Part shown: piece by piece, positions 32,360 through 41,530 of the stretch
Numbering within the stretch: position 1 is the stretch's first letter
Layout of the letters: each line of letters opens with the position of its first letter
Source of the DNA: Chelativorans sp. Marseille-P2723
GTDB taxonomy: Bacteria > Pseudomonadota > Alphaproteobacteria > Rhizobiales > Rhizobiaceae
Reading direction: 5' to 3'
Length of the DNA: 64,000 bases
Assembly (NCBI RefSeq): GCF_902809845.1
Contig: NZ_CADDWI010000007.1
Coordinates: 1-64,000 of the forward strand
Program-made: the position numbers and the translations under genes
Notes under the pieces: model-generated
The model's database searches: none
Told to the model about the DNA's origin: nothing
What the model saw: only the letters and a program-made list of their open reading frames with translations

Positions 32360-33385
32360 TCAGTGGGCATGCGCATGGTGTGATGAGGGCGCCTCCTGCT
32401 GGAAACGGCACGTGCTGGCTCCGTCCCAATCGATGCCGACGGTTGCATGCTCGACGCCGAAGCGCTCCTTCAATTCCCGTTCCACCTGGCGCACGGCCAA
32501 GCGAATGTCGGCGCCCGGCTTTGGCCGGAGCTGGAGCGTTGCGACCAACACTCCGGAAGTGATCGACCAGACATGAACGTGATGAACTTCCTGCACACTC
32601 TCCACGGCCTTCTTCAGGTGTGCGGCGATCTTGCCGCCTTCCAGGCCAGAGGGAGCCCCTTCGAGCAGGATATGCAGGGTCTGTTTCATCAGGCTCCAGG
32701 CGCTGCGTAGTATAAGGAGCGAGACAAGAAGAGACAGGATCGGGTCGATCGGGGTCCATCCCGTGTACCAGATAACTACCGCTGCGAGGATTGCGCCCAC
32801 CGAACCCAGTAAGTCGCCCATCACATGCAGGATGGCGCCCCTGACGTTGATGTGCTCCGCATCGCCGCGCGTAAGAATCCGCAGCACGAACAGGTTCACC
32901 AACATGCCGGCGGCTGCGATGATGAACATCGGTCCTGCCAGGATAGGACCGGGGTCCTGAAAGCGCGTGACGGCTTCGTAAAGGATGAAACCGACGATGC
33001 CGAACAATGTCAGAGCGTTGACGAGACCGGCGATTACCTCGAACCGGCCATAACCGAAGGTACGCTGCGCATCCGCACCACGGCGGCCAAGCCGGAAGGC
33101 GGCATAGGCAAGGCCAAGCGCGATGGCGTCCGTGAGCATGTGCCCGGCATCGGCCAGCAACGCCAACGAGCCGGATACCGCGCCGCCAATCGCTTCGACC
33201 ATCATGAATGAGAAGATCAGGAGGAAGGAAACAAGGATCTTGCGCTCGTTCTGCGCTGTCACCGCAAGGACGTGAGAATGATTATGATCGTCGTGACCGT
33301 GACCGCGGCGGGCATGCGCCCTCTTCGTGCCGTGACTGGATTGGTCGCGATCATGGCTGGTTTGTTGCTCTGGGAAAGGTGTCAC
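32360..33385 (-). CDS. Cation diffusion facilitator metal exporter (ZitB/CzcD type)
   Basis: A CDF exporter of about 341 aa with six transmembrane helices. The metal site in TM2 and TM5 appears as LLADAGHMLTDA (D-x3-D with His) and as HVMGDLLGSVGA. A His-rich N-terminus (HARRGHGHDDHNHSH) and a short His-rich C-terminus (SSHHAHAH) can bind metal. Frames also allow TTG at 33409, which would place the start inside the operator palindrome. GTG at 33385 with GGAG 9 bases upstream fits better. It removes Zn, Co or Ni from the cytoplasm in exchange for protons and is probably controlled by the adjacent ArsR protein. Confidence 0.92.
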   Translation of the reverse strand: MTPFPEQQTSHDRDQSSHGTKRAHARRGHGHDDHNHSHVLAVTAQNERKILVSFLLIFSFMMVEAIGGAVSGSLALLADAGHMLTDAIALGLAYAAFRLGRRGADAQRTFGYGRFEVIAGLVNALTLFGIVGFILYEAVTRFQDPGPILAGPMFIIAAAGMLVNLFVLRILTRGDAEHINVRGAILHVMGDLLGSVGAILAAVVIWYTGWTPIDPILSLLVSLLILRSAWSLMKQTLHILLEGAPSGLEGGKIAAHLKKAVESVQEVHHVHVWSITSGVLVATLQLRPKPGADIRLAVRQVERELKERFGVEHATVGIDWDGASTCRFQQEAPSSHHAHAH

Positions 33386-33408
33386 AGTCGGCGGCTCCAC
33401 TTTTCTCA

Positions 33409-33434
33409 AACATATGAATATGTATTCATATGTT
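33409..33434. promoter_or_regulatory. 26-bp palindromic operator upstream of the CDF gene
   Basis: The arms AACATATGAAT and ATTCATATGTT are exact complements around ATGT. The pattern ATATGAA...TTCATAT is the consensus of SmtB/CzrA-type operators, so the ArsR protein encoded two genes down is the likely ligand. Confidence 0.8.
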
Positions 33435-33826
33435 ACTTGTCAATGCGGAGACTTGTCCGATGAGCGCGGCGAGCAGTTTGCCGGAGTCGTTGATCAGGCC
33501 GTCAACCCCGTTCACGGGTGGAGCGTGCCTTGTTTTATTTCGTTCGCTTCAATCCGATAGGGCAACAACCGTCACATGCGATAAAGGGAGTGATCAGGCG
33601 CCTAATCGTTCGACTAGAGCGGCGTAGACGGGCGGCATACAGGCTGTGGTGTTGAGTGTCTGAGGTACTTGTGGAACTGGGCGGATATGCTTGGAGAAAC
33701 CAAGCGATTGATTGACTTAGCGGCCGGAAGAGGGGCGAGGCAATCCTTGATGTAACCCGCCCGTCGTCACTTCGGAGCAGGTTATGTGTTTGCTTATCAT
33801 TGCGAACAAGATAACCGGAGACGAAG
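33435..33826. other. Gap between the metal locus and the amine-catabolic island
   Basis: About 390 bases. One small hairpin GCTTGG-AGAAA-CCAAGC (33689-33705) lies some 120 bases beyond the stop of the downstream minus-strand gene and may be its terminator. I see no gene. Confidence 0.4.
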
Positions 33827-34954
33827 CTATATTACTTTGCCCCGCGCGGACACAGGCCAAACCTCCGGTCCATTATTCAAGCCCGTTGCGATGACAGTAT
33901 CTACCATGTTGGCCACAGCGCAGGCATGGTTCGGCACGATCCGCAGGCGCTGTCCTACGGAAAGGTTAATCGCTCCCGATGAGCGCAGCCGACCATGCTC
34001 CTCCGATAACTGGTCGATCGTGATGTCAGGCCTTCCCAAAACATGCCCGTAGCCATTTAATTCCAGCAAGTCTGTGGTGAGTATCTTGCTCCCCGCGTCA
34101 ATGATGGCCCTTTCGGGAGCTGGGACAGAGACTACGGTAGTCACAACTGTCAGTGCACAGTCGCTCCACTTGCAGCGGCCGCCAAGAACAAGCGAGCGAT
34201 CATTGTAGACGTAGGTGCCCGGGCGATACTCCGTGACCACTGGTGCAAGGTGCGCGGAATACATGTCAGGCGATCCGCCGGAGCTGACCACCGGGACGGC
34301 AAGACCCTCAGCTTCAATCAACGCCTTAGTGTCGGCCAAAAAAGTTTGGACCCTGGCGGTCCCACCAATGGGCGGGTAGGTCATCAATCCGCCAAAATGC
34401 AATCCCGGACTGTTAGAGATATACTTGGCGAGCATGGCAGCTTCAGCCGGACTGCTGACCCCGCAACGATCTGCACCGGTATTGCATTCCACAAGCACAG
34501 AAAGCGGCTCAGAGGCGGCCGCAAACACACCTGCCAATCCGTCAACTACCTGTTGGCTGTCAGCAACGACACTCAGGCGTACCTTCCGCGATAATGCATC
34601 GAGTGCGCGCAACTTGGCTTCGCCAAGAATATTGTAGGTGATCAGCACGTCGCTGATACGCTCGCTCCCGGACACCATCGCCTGGGCTTCCGAAACTTTC
34701 TGACAGGTGATTCCAACAGCTCCCGCCGCGATCTGCATTTCGGCAATTGCTGGTAACTTATGGGTCTTGATATGCGGCCGCACCTTCAAGCCATGTGCAT
34801 TGGAATAGGATTGGAAGCGCGAAATGTTACGCCGCACACAGCCTATGTCTACAAGGACGGAGGGCGTCTGAATGTCATCGAGCTTGTGCTTCCTGCTGAG
34901 CTTTGTCATTGTTGGCCGTAGTACAGACGCCAAGGAAGCATCCCGATCAGGCAT
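33827..34954 (-). CDS. D-threonine aldolase / D-serine dehydratase-like PLP enzyme
   Basis: A 375-aa fold-type III PLP enzyme with an alanine-racemase-like N-terminal barrel. The PLP-binding lysine is K63 in KVRPHIKTHKLPAIAE. The C-terminal metal site reads RIVPNHACAVANMVD, with the His and Cys that bind Zn or Mn in this family. Members split D-threonine or D-beta-hydroxy amino acids to glycine and an aldehyde, or dehydrate D-serine. It lies 10 bases after the dimethylformamidase-like gene, so the two are probably cotranscribed. The true substrate here is unknown. Confidence 0.9.
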   Translation of the reverse strand: MPDRDASLASVLRPTMTKLSRKHKLDDIQTPSVLVDIGCVRRNISRFQSYSNAHGLKVRPHIKTHKLPAIAEMQIAAGAVGITCQKVSEAQAMVSGSERISDVLITYNILGEAKLRALDALSRKVRLSVVADSQQVVDGLAGVFAAASEPLSVLVECNTGADRCGVSSPAEAAMLAKYISNSPGLHFGGLMTYPPIGGTARVQTFLADTKALIEAEGLAVPVVSSGGSPDMYSAHLAPVVTEYRPGTYVYNDRSLVLGGRCKWSDCALTVVTTVVSVPAPERAIIDAGSKILTTDLLELNGYGHVLGRPDITIDQLSEEHGRLRSSGAINLSVGQRLRIVPNHACAVANMVDTVIATGLNNGPEVWPVSARGKVI

Positions 34955-34964
34955 GTCCTAGTTC

Positions 34965-37127
34965 CTATTGGCTTGGACCGATCGGCTTATTGTCCAGAAA
35001 TGCGGAAAGCACGTTCTGTGTGATACGCGATGTGTCGCTATCATAGCCATTTGCAGAAAGGGTAGACGTCCAGCTTATCGAGCCGGCAGAAAAAACGGCT
35101 CCACCGTTCGGTCCAGGAAGAATAACAAGGTCAGATCGGACTCCGGATGCGATGTGTGAGCCGCCTGTCCATGGATTGAGTGACTCCATATTCTCGATGG
35201 CTCCCTGATAGGCGTCCGTGAATGCTTCGGTCGAGGCGAGCAATACTGCATGGGCTGGTGTACCAAACCTGGCATCCGCTTTGTCCACCTCAAACCCCGC
35301 GGCGCCGTGTCCCAGAACAAGAGCTGGGCCTGCACCCACCACTTCATGGTCAACTCCGCGAAAAATCCAACTCCAATCAGCGGAATAGCTCGGCGCACTT
35401 CGCCGATAAGGCATCCCGCGATCAAATCCCTGCCCGGAAAAACCAACGCCAACACGTGACTGTGGGGACCTGCCGCGATCACGCCACAACCCACCGCGTT
35501 CCCCACTGACACTCAGGCTTTCCTCACCAATTCCCCCTGTTGAAGTCCGTGTACCGGCATAACGCCGGATCTCGATTATGTTGGGATCATCCTCGGCAAC
35601 GCCGGTTACCCAGTAAAATCCGTTCCCCCCAAGATACATCAAGCGCCCGCCGGCATCGAGCCATTGATCACGGGCGTCGAGCATCGATCTCGTCCAATAC
35701 TCCGGATGGGAGCCAGTGATGACACAACGATAGGGCTCTAGGAGCGAAACACCTTCATTGTGCAATAAATCATCCGTAATGATGTCAAACTCGTAACCCT
35801 TCTCGGTCAGCCAATCGATTAGGTAAAGATCAGCCGCGAATTGATGTGGAGCATCGAAAGTCCGGCATCGGGCATTGGCACGGAAATCTATGATTGGCCT
35901 CCGACGCGAGCCGTACAGAATAGGGCTACCATCACGGTGCAGGTCGTAAGTGCTCTTCAAGCCGTTTTGCTCGACATAATCATAATACGAGCGCGAAATA
36001 GACATATCCTGACGTGGGGACAGTTGAACTGTAGCGGATACGTCGAGCGACTCATTGGCATATGCAAGGTAGCTCATTGTCGGCATCAGTACCGCGAGCT
36101 GCGACCTTGCTCGACCTACGGGAGGGCAGACGAAGAACGGGATATGGTCTTCAGCCTCTCCGGAGGACACCACCATGGCGTAGACGCCGTACTCCAAATC
36201 ATCGGGTATCTTGAACGAAAAACTCTTCGGCCAGCCTACGTCCCCAACATCGTCATCGTGAAAGTGAATGGCATCGTGCGTGTCGGCCCCGGCCGCGGTT
36301 GCTACCGAATTTCCCGGCCAACCAGGTCCGGTCATCAGACGCGAAGGACGATTGATCAATTGACCATGCCTGCCTCCGCCACTCGTGTCGACGATTTTGC
36401 AGGATGAACTTTTCAAGAAGAAGTCCCATGCTGCGATCAGCTCACTACCGCTTCGAAGTTCAGGCTGTGCAATTTTGCCGTTGAAGAGCGCATCTCCAGC
36501 CAGGCCTTCTTCCGTCTCTCTCGATGATCCGGCTGCAAAAAGAACTTGAGATCGCGGTTTCAGGAGGAGTGGCGCTAATAGCTGCTTTTCCACACGATGC
36601 GGTGAACTGAACTCGGGCGACCAGCTCTTCGCCTTGATAGTGAGGGAGAGTCTGGATGCATCCAGCTCTGCTGTCAGTCGATACCATTCGCGGCATCTTA
36701 GCGGGCCGCCGGATCGCAGTAGACGTTCACCGCCATAGTAGCATTCTACATGACCGTCCGAGGCGAGATAAATGCCGAAACCGGCTTCTCGGTCATGTTG
36801 CAAGGAAATAATCCCTTGGAGTCCCGGGCCGGGCAGAGTCGGTAATATCCAGGCGGAGATTGCAACCTTGTCCAGGCTCTTATTCAGATCTCCAAGCGCA
36901 GCGATGCCGAACGACCCTTTATGGATTGAACGCGGAAAGCCAGGATAGCGCCCATCTGCGGCACAGGGCACGCGGAATTGCTTGCGGCCCGGACCCCGAG
37001 GATTTTCGTCGCCATGCTGCAGCTTGACTAGCTGCGCGTCAAAATGTGGCTTAGCGCAATGAATGTGGAATGAAATCTCTTCTCCGGGGCGAACTGACCA
37101 CCGATCCGTATAGCCGGTTAAAATCAT
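34965..37127 (-). CDS. N,N-dimethylformamidase large-subunit-like protein
   Basis: A 720-aa protein of the DMFase beta-subunit family. The first ~300 residues are beta-rich and include a LamG-like sandwich (VAISAWILPTLPGPGLQGIISLQ and similar). The catalytic C-terminal domain follows. Candidate iron ligands by spacing are Y353 (or Y356), Y394 and E476 in GSHPEYWTRSML. The known family enzyme uses two Tyr and one Glu, at spacings of about 122 and 81 residues before the Glu, close to what is seen here. The small alpha subunit (~130 aa) of characterised DMFase is not encoded nearby. It may hydrolyse an amide or formamide-like bond imported by the ABC system next to it. Confidence 0.82.
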   Translation of the reverse strand: MILTGYTDRWSVRPGEEISFHIHCAKPHFDAQLVKLQHGDENPRGPGRKQFRVPCAADGRYPGFPRSIHKGSFGIAALGDLNKSLDKVAISAWILPTLPGPGLQGIISLQHDREAGFGIYLASDGHVECYYGGERLLRSGGPLRCREWYRLTAELDASRLSLTIKAKSWSPEFSSPHRVEKQLLAPLLLKPRSQVLFAAGSSRETEEGLAGDALFNGKIAQPELRSGSELIAAWDFFLKSSSCKIVDTSGGGRHGQLINRPSRLMTGPGWPGNSVATAAGADTHDAIHFHDDDVGDVGWPKSFSFKIPDDLEYGVYAMVVSSGEAEDHIPFFVCPPVGRARSQLAVLMPTMSYLAYANESLDVSATVQLSPRQDMSISRSYYDYVEQNGLKSTYDLHRDGSPILYGSRRRPIIDFRANARCRTFDAPHQFAADLYLIDWLTEKGYEFDIITDDLLHNEGVSLLEPYRCVITGSHPEYWTRSMLDARDQWLDAGGRLMYLGGNGFYWVTGVAEDDPNIIEIRRYAGTRTSTGGIGEESLSVSGERGGLWRDRGRSPQSRVGVGFSGQGFDRGMPYRRSAPSYSADWSWIFRGVDHEVVGAGPALVLGHGAAGFEVDKADARFGTPAHAVLLASTEAFTDAYQGAIENMESLNPWTGGSHIASGVRSDLVILPGPNGGAVFSAGSISWTSTLSANGYDSDTSRITQNVLSAFLDNKPIGPSQ

Positions 37128-37136
37128 TCTAGAGCC

Positions 37137-37955
37137 CTACTCTCTCTTGTTGAGAATCCGCATTGCCACCAACGTTACAAGAAAACTGAGAACCATGATG
37201 ATGGAACTCAAAGCGTATATCAGGGAAACTTGGGAGCTATGCGAGGAAGATGCTGTCCACACGTAATAGGGAAGAGTTACAACGCTCCCACGCGCATAAA
37301 GGGTACGCGGTAGTTCATTGAACGAAAGCAGAAAACTAAAGAACAAAGATGCCATTACCCCAGGCATCAACAACGGCAACTCAATATCAATAAATTGGCG
37401 AAACTTGCTCGCACCAAGATCTTCCGCGGCATCCAGGAGGCGGCGGTCAAAACGTAGGGTAACGATAAGAATGCACAGCAGAGAGAAAGGTAAAGCCCAT
37501 ATGAAGTGCACGAGAAAGACGGACCAAAAGCCAGTCGTTAAGCCAAGAAGGACACGGTAGAATAGGAGAACTGCCACACCGACAAGAATGCCTGGCAGGA
37601 CGATCACGCATAAGTAAGCAACGAGGAGGCCAGTGCTGCGGCGTAAGGTTGGGACCGCCCGCCCGATAAGGAGAGCAGTTGCAGTCGAAGCAATCGACAC
37701 GAGAATTCCGATGCTGATGCTGGTAAGGAGTGGGCTTATCCACTTCGAAGCAGTTTCACCAGCCACCAACGCGCCATACCACTCAAAGGTGAAGGGCCAT
37801 GGAATTCCTCGAAGTGGCTGCGCACTGAATGAAAGAAGGGCAAGACCGGCGATTGGCAAATAGAGAAGGACAATGGCGATCATGCCCAGGGAGGAAGCCA
37901 GCAAGCTCGAGGAGCGAGTAAATAGTCCAGCGGGCTGATAATGGCGGCGGATCAT
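37137..37955 (-). CDS. Spermidine/putrescine-type ABC permease (PotC-like)
   Basis: A 272-aa inner-membrane permease with about six segments. The cytoplasmic EAA-type loop is EDLGASKFRQFIDIELPLLMPGVMA, and the protein begins GMIAIVLLYLPIAGLALLSFS as in PotC. It overlaps the other permease by 4 bases (start 37955, neighbour stop 37952). It provides half of the channel for the ABC importer encoded from 37137 to 41256, which carries a small cationic or neutral nitrogen compound by family analogy. Confidence 0.9.
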   Translation of the reverse strand: MIRRHYQPAGLFTRSSSLLASSLGMIAIVLLYLPIAGLALLSFSAQPLRGIPWPFTFEWYGALVAGETASKWISPLLTSISIGILVSIASTATALLIGRAVPTLRRSTGLLVAYLCVIVLPGILVGVAVLLFYRVLLGLTTGFWSVFLVHFIWALPFSLLCILIVTLRFDRRLLDAAEDLGASKFRQFIDIELPLLMPGVMASLFFSFLLSFNELPRTLYARGSVVTLPYYVWTASSSHSSQVSLIYALSSIIMVLSFLVTLVAMRILNKRE

Positions 37956-38878
37956 GACGACATCACCTTGAGCCGGTGGCCGTTGTTGCGATCAAGGTGG
38001 ACCAGTACCCATCGAATAATGAGGGCCGTAGCGATCACCGCGACGACAAGAATGGCACCAAGGGCTGCGGCCCCAGTAAAATTCATCGCACGGATTAGAT
38101 CATCGAAGCTTTCTGCGATTAGTGCCACACGGCCGCCCCCAAGGAGCGTAGAGGCAACATTGTCACCAAGCATCGGTATCGCGGTGAAGAGAAAGCCGGC
38201 AACGATCCCTGGTACGGCCAGAGGCGTTACAACATACCACAACGTTTGGAGACCCGTGGCCCCCAAATCGCGGCTCGCCTTGATCAGTTCGTCGTCGATG
38301 AGCGAAACGGAGATGAATATTGGCCAAACCATAGATGGGAAATATGGGCCGATTAACCCAAGGTGAACAGCGAACTCCGAGAACAGCAACCAACTGACAG
38401 GAGTATCAACGAGGCCAACAGAGAGAAGCAGATTGTTTATGAGACCATCATTGCCCAGTATCGAACGCCAAACGATCGTACGAGCAGCGGGGCTGAGGAA
38501 GAATGGTACGACGAGCAGGACCAGGATGATTGATTTCGCCAAACCAGAGCGTATCCCCTTCGCAAGCCAGATTGCGAATGGATAGCCCAGCAGAAACTCG
38601 ATCAGCGTTACGACCGCAACTACTCGCAACGTCCGTAAAATGATCTCCAGCCGGAAATCAACCAGGACGTCCCTATAGGCTTGCAGCGTCAGTGAGAAAT
38701 CGAAGGAAAGGCCTTTCGCCCTGAGGACCGAGATTACAAACAACGCCAGGATTGGCATTAGGGCACCGAGCACCCATAGCGCGGTGACAAGTATGATCGC
38801 ACCGCGTTCTAGCGAAACTCGCGGACGCCGCTGAAGATGACTGACTGCGGCGTCCTTGTCTAAGACAATCACAGACAC
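37952..38878 (-). CDS. Spermidine/putrescine-type ABC permease (PotB-like)
   Basis: About 308 aa from GTG at 38878 (AGGGA just upstream). Longer readings to 38980 run 65 bases into the binding-protein gene and are less likely. Six membrane segments follow. The EAA-type loop is ASRDLGATGLQTLWYVVTPLAVPGIVAG, the PotB form. It pairs with the PotC-like permease. The N-terminal leader before LERGAIILVTALWVLGAL is long and charged. The precise start is uncertain by up to 34 codons. Confidence 0.88.
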   Translation of the reverse strand: MSVIVLDKDAAVSHLQRRPRVSLERGAIILVTALWVLGALMPILALFVISVLRAKGLSFDFSLTLQAYRDVLVDFRLEIILRTLRVVAVVTLIEFLLGYPFAIWLAKGIRSGLAKSIILVLLVVPFFLSPAARTIVWRSILGNDGLINNLLLSVGLVDTPVSWLLFSEFAVHLGLIGPYFPSMVWPIFISVSLIDDELIKASRDLGATGLQTLWYVVTPLAVPGIVAGFLFTAIPMLGDNVASTLLGGGRVALIAESFDDLIRAMNFTGAAALGAILVVAVIATALIIRWVLVHLDRNNGHRLKVMSS

Positions 38879-38915
38879 TGGTTCCCTCGGGCGAAAGGCC
38901 TCTCTTCCATTGCCA

Positions 38916-40109
38916 TCAAGCGTTTCGGAAGCGTGCCATTTCTCGATCGTGAGCGGCCAGATCGTCAGGAGCGCCCCCAATCCAAAAGTTCGGATTGGAG
39001 AATTTCGTCTCCACCTTCACAATGTTTGCTTCAATCGCCTCAATCTTTTCATCTGGCCATCCTTCCGACCTTGCGTGCTCTAGACCAAGATCCATGCGAG
39101 ATCCGGTATAGCCCCGCAGCACTGCAAGCTCTGCCGCGTAAGAGCCCCCCAGAAACCAGTCCAAGGCACGGTAGATCTCATCCAGATTGTTCCGTTCCGC
39201 AGCTTGGACCGGGATAAAGGTCGAATGCATCCAGTTGACGTGAAAATCGCTGCAAGTCGCATATTCAACGTCGAGACCTTGAGCCTGAACAGCCTTCACG
39301 GCAGGCTCCCAACAACGTTGCACAAGCACTTCGCCATTTACAAAGTTGGCGACCTGCTCGTCATATGTCTTCCAGAGCGTTCGGAATTGCCCAGCCTTCT
39401 TGCGCTCTATCAGCCAGTCGGTAGCCAGCGCCACTTCGTCCGCCGTCATGTTCCCCGGATCTGCAATATCGGCTAGTCCGCGACTCTTGAGATACATGCC
39501 GCCAATCATGAGGGCGATCATGTCACCGTCCAGCGCCGCCTTGCCGAGCGTTTCCTCGCTATTGAGAAGCAGGTCCCAGGTCAAAGCCTCTGGTGGACGC
39601 GGTAGCCCCAGTTTCTCAGGGAAGTATCCAAAACTGTCCGCATTGTAATAAAGCGGCACGCACCAATCCTTGTCATCGCCCGTATACAAGACCGGACTGC
39701 GCTTGACCGAATCCGCGATGCCCGCATAATTTTGGAGCTTTGATGTATCAAGCTGCGCTACCTGCCCTTGTTGAACTAAGGGCTTTTGCACTCCTGCAAG
39801 CGTATTGATCAGGTCAAACCGCTCACCGGCGCCATTAATTAGAATCTCATTGTAGAGCGCCCCAACGTCATCGACATTGAAGGGCACAAATTCCATCTTG
39901 AGACCGGTATCCTTCTCAAACTGTGCCCAATCCTCCAACGCTACCGTTGGTCCTCCCATCATTCGTATAGTTCCGGGCGAGGACTGCGCTTTTGCGCGAC
40001 CGATCCCCTCCGGCACGATATATGGCAGCGCTAGGGCGGCTGTAGCAGCACCCGCTCTCTTCAGAACCGTACGCCGGCTGATTTTGCTCCTGTCCTGTCG
40101 CTCTGTCAT
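38916..40109 (-). CDS. Periplasmic binding protein of the spermidine/putrescine-type importer
   Basis: A protein of about 397 aa starting MTERQDRSK, with GGAGGAGG 3 bases upstream (a longer frame to 40172 has no such site). It carries a Tat signal: SRRTVLKRAGAATAALALP, cleavage near AKAQ. The mature part resembles PotD-like proteins (SPGTIRMMGGPTVALEDW, FDLINTLAGVQKPL). It captures the substrate for the PotB/PotC-like permeases. Tat export suggests folding before secretion, often with a bound ligand or metal. Confidence 0.88.
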   Translation of the reverse strand: MTERQDRSKISRRTVLKRAGAATAALALPYIVPEGIGRAKAQSSPGTIRMMGGPTVALEDWAQFEKDTGLKMEFVPFNVDDVGALYNEILINGAGERFDLINTLAGVQKPLVQQGQVAQLDTSKLQNYAGIADSVKRSPVLYTGDDKDWCVPLYYNADSFGYFPEKLGLPRPPEALTWDLLLNSEETLGKAALDGDMIALMIGGMYLKSRGLADIADPGNMTADEVALATDWLIERKKAGQFRTLWKTYDEQVANFVNGEVLVQRCWEPAVKAVQAQGLDVEYATCSDFHVNWMHSTFIPVQAAERNNLDEIYRALDWFLGGSYAAELAVLRGYTGSRMDLGLEHARSEGWPDEKIEAIEANIVKVETKFSNPNFWIGGAPDDLAAHDREMARFRNA

Positions 40110-40137
40110 TTCCTCCTCCTCCCTTTGACGATTCGTT

Positions 40138-41256
40138 CTAATGTATGCCCTCCGGCCCCAGTACGCCCACAACGCATCGCTCTGGCGAGAAAGTGATGTT
40201 GGTTTTACAAGCCAGATTTACCGGCAGCTCCCCGAAGCGGGCGATGAGCGTACCAAGTTGAGTTGAAAAGGGGATGTCGTAGTAGCGGCCCTTATAGATC
40301 GGATCTCCGCGAACCGCAGTAACGCTATTTCCAGTGCGCTGGCAGTCTACCTCAACATGCTCGGCCCGGATGGCAGCAAAGACACGGTCTCCTGGATTCA
40401 TTGCTGCCGACTTACTTACCATCCTCCCCAATAACGTTGCACCGCCAACGTCCACTTCAGCAAGATCACCCCTTTTTGCACGCAAGATTCCGTGCATTAC
40501 ATTCTCAAATCCCATAAACCTTGCGGCGAATTCTGTTTGAGGTCGGGAAAACAAGTCATTGGGCGAGCCCAGTTGCTCGATCGTGCCAGCGCGCATGAGT
40601 GCGATGCGGTCGCTCATTGAAACCGCTTCTTCTTGGCTATGTGTCACCAGGATGAAAGTGACCCCCGTTGCCCGGCGCAACTCAATGAGCTCACGCTGCA
40701 TGTCAAGGCGAAGGCGTTCATCAAGCGCGCCCAGCGGCTCGTCCAGCAAGAGAATGTCTGGTCCCATGACCAATGATCTGGCCAGAGCGACACGCTGACG
40801 CTCACCGCCGCTCAACTGATAAATTCGCCGATCATACTTGCCCGTCAGCCGCACAAGAGAGAGCATGCTCTCCGCCCGCCGCCGCCGTTCTGGCGCAGGT
40901 ATCCGCCTTAACTTGAGGCTGTATTCGACATTCTCTCCCACACTCATATGCGGAAACAGAGCAAAATGCTGAAAGACGGTTGAGACGTTACGCTCATTCG
41001 CAGGCGCCCAGGTAATGTCCATCCCATCAAGCAGCATCATGGCCACCTTTTGGGGGTTCTCCAAACCAGCAATAATTCGAAGAAGCGTTGATTTTCCCGA
41101 GCCACTAGGACCGAGCAACGTCAGAAACTCGCCGCGCTCCACGTGGAGGGATATGTTGTGGAGCACAGTAACCGCGCCGTATGAATGCCAGACGCCGCCA
41201 AGCTGGAGAATGGGCGATCGCGCGCTTTCGGCGCAAATGGCAGGCGTTCCCTCCAT
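40138..41256 (-). CDS. ABC importer ATP-binding protein (PotA-like)
   Basis: A 372-aa ATPase. Walker A is GPSGSGKST (about residue 50), the signature is YQLSGGERQRVALARSLV, and Walker B is followed by DEPLGALDERLRLDMQREL. The last ~110 residues form the TOBE regulatory domain (AIRAEHVEVDC, GRYYDIPFSTQLGTL). It is the first gene of the minus-strand unit that runs ATPase, binding protein, two permeases, DMFase-like, PLP enzyme. It powers the importer. TOBE-containing ATPases of this type serve polyamine, iron or amine uptake. Confidence 0.92.
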   Translation of the reverse strand: MEGTPAICAESARSPILQLGGVWHSYGAVTVLHNISLHVERGEFLTLLGPSGSGKSTLLRIIAGLENPQKVAMMLLDGMDITWAPANERNVSTVFQHFALFPHMSVGENVEYSLKLRRIPAPERRRRAESMLSLVRLTGKYDRRIYQLSGGERQRVALARSLVMGPDILLLDEPLGALDERLRLDMQRELIELRRATGVTFILVTHSQEEAVSMSDRIALMRAGTIEQLGSPNDLFSRPQTEFAARFMGFENVMHGILRAKRGDLAEVDVGGATLLGRMVSKSAAMNPGDRVFAAIRAEHVEVDCQRTGNSVTAVRGDPIYKGRYYDIPFSTQLGTLIARFGELPVNLACKTNITFSPERCVVGVLGPEGIH

Positions 41257-41530
41257 TGATGACTCTCGCCTCTAATTTCACCGACAACCAACTCGGCTCT
41301 CGAACTGAGAATGAGTAACTTTATCGTTACATAATACTAAACCGGAGTTCGTAAGCGTGTCAACGGCCGAGTGTGCTTGTTCTACCCCATGGTCTCCTTG
41401 GGTTCCGATGCTTATGTCATCATTCAGCATTCTTGACCGCGATTTAGCGTTTGTGTAACGTTCCATCAATGGAGATGCGATTGAAGTTTGCGCTTCAAGA
41501 GCGGCTAAGGCTTCGGCACGGAGGCTCGAT
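41257..41530. promoter_or_regulatory. Divergent regulatory region with LacI-like half-palindromes
   Basis: The region separates the importer unit (minus) from the SDR/hydantoinase unit (plus). It holds TTATCGTTAC (41321-41330) and GTAACGTTCC (41455-41464), which resemble the TTAACGTTAA palindrome upstream of the aminotransferase gene. A LacI regulator is encoded at 46762-47814. Shared control is inferred. Confidence 0.4.
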
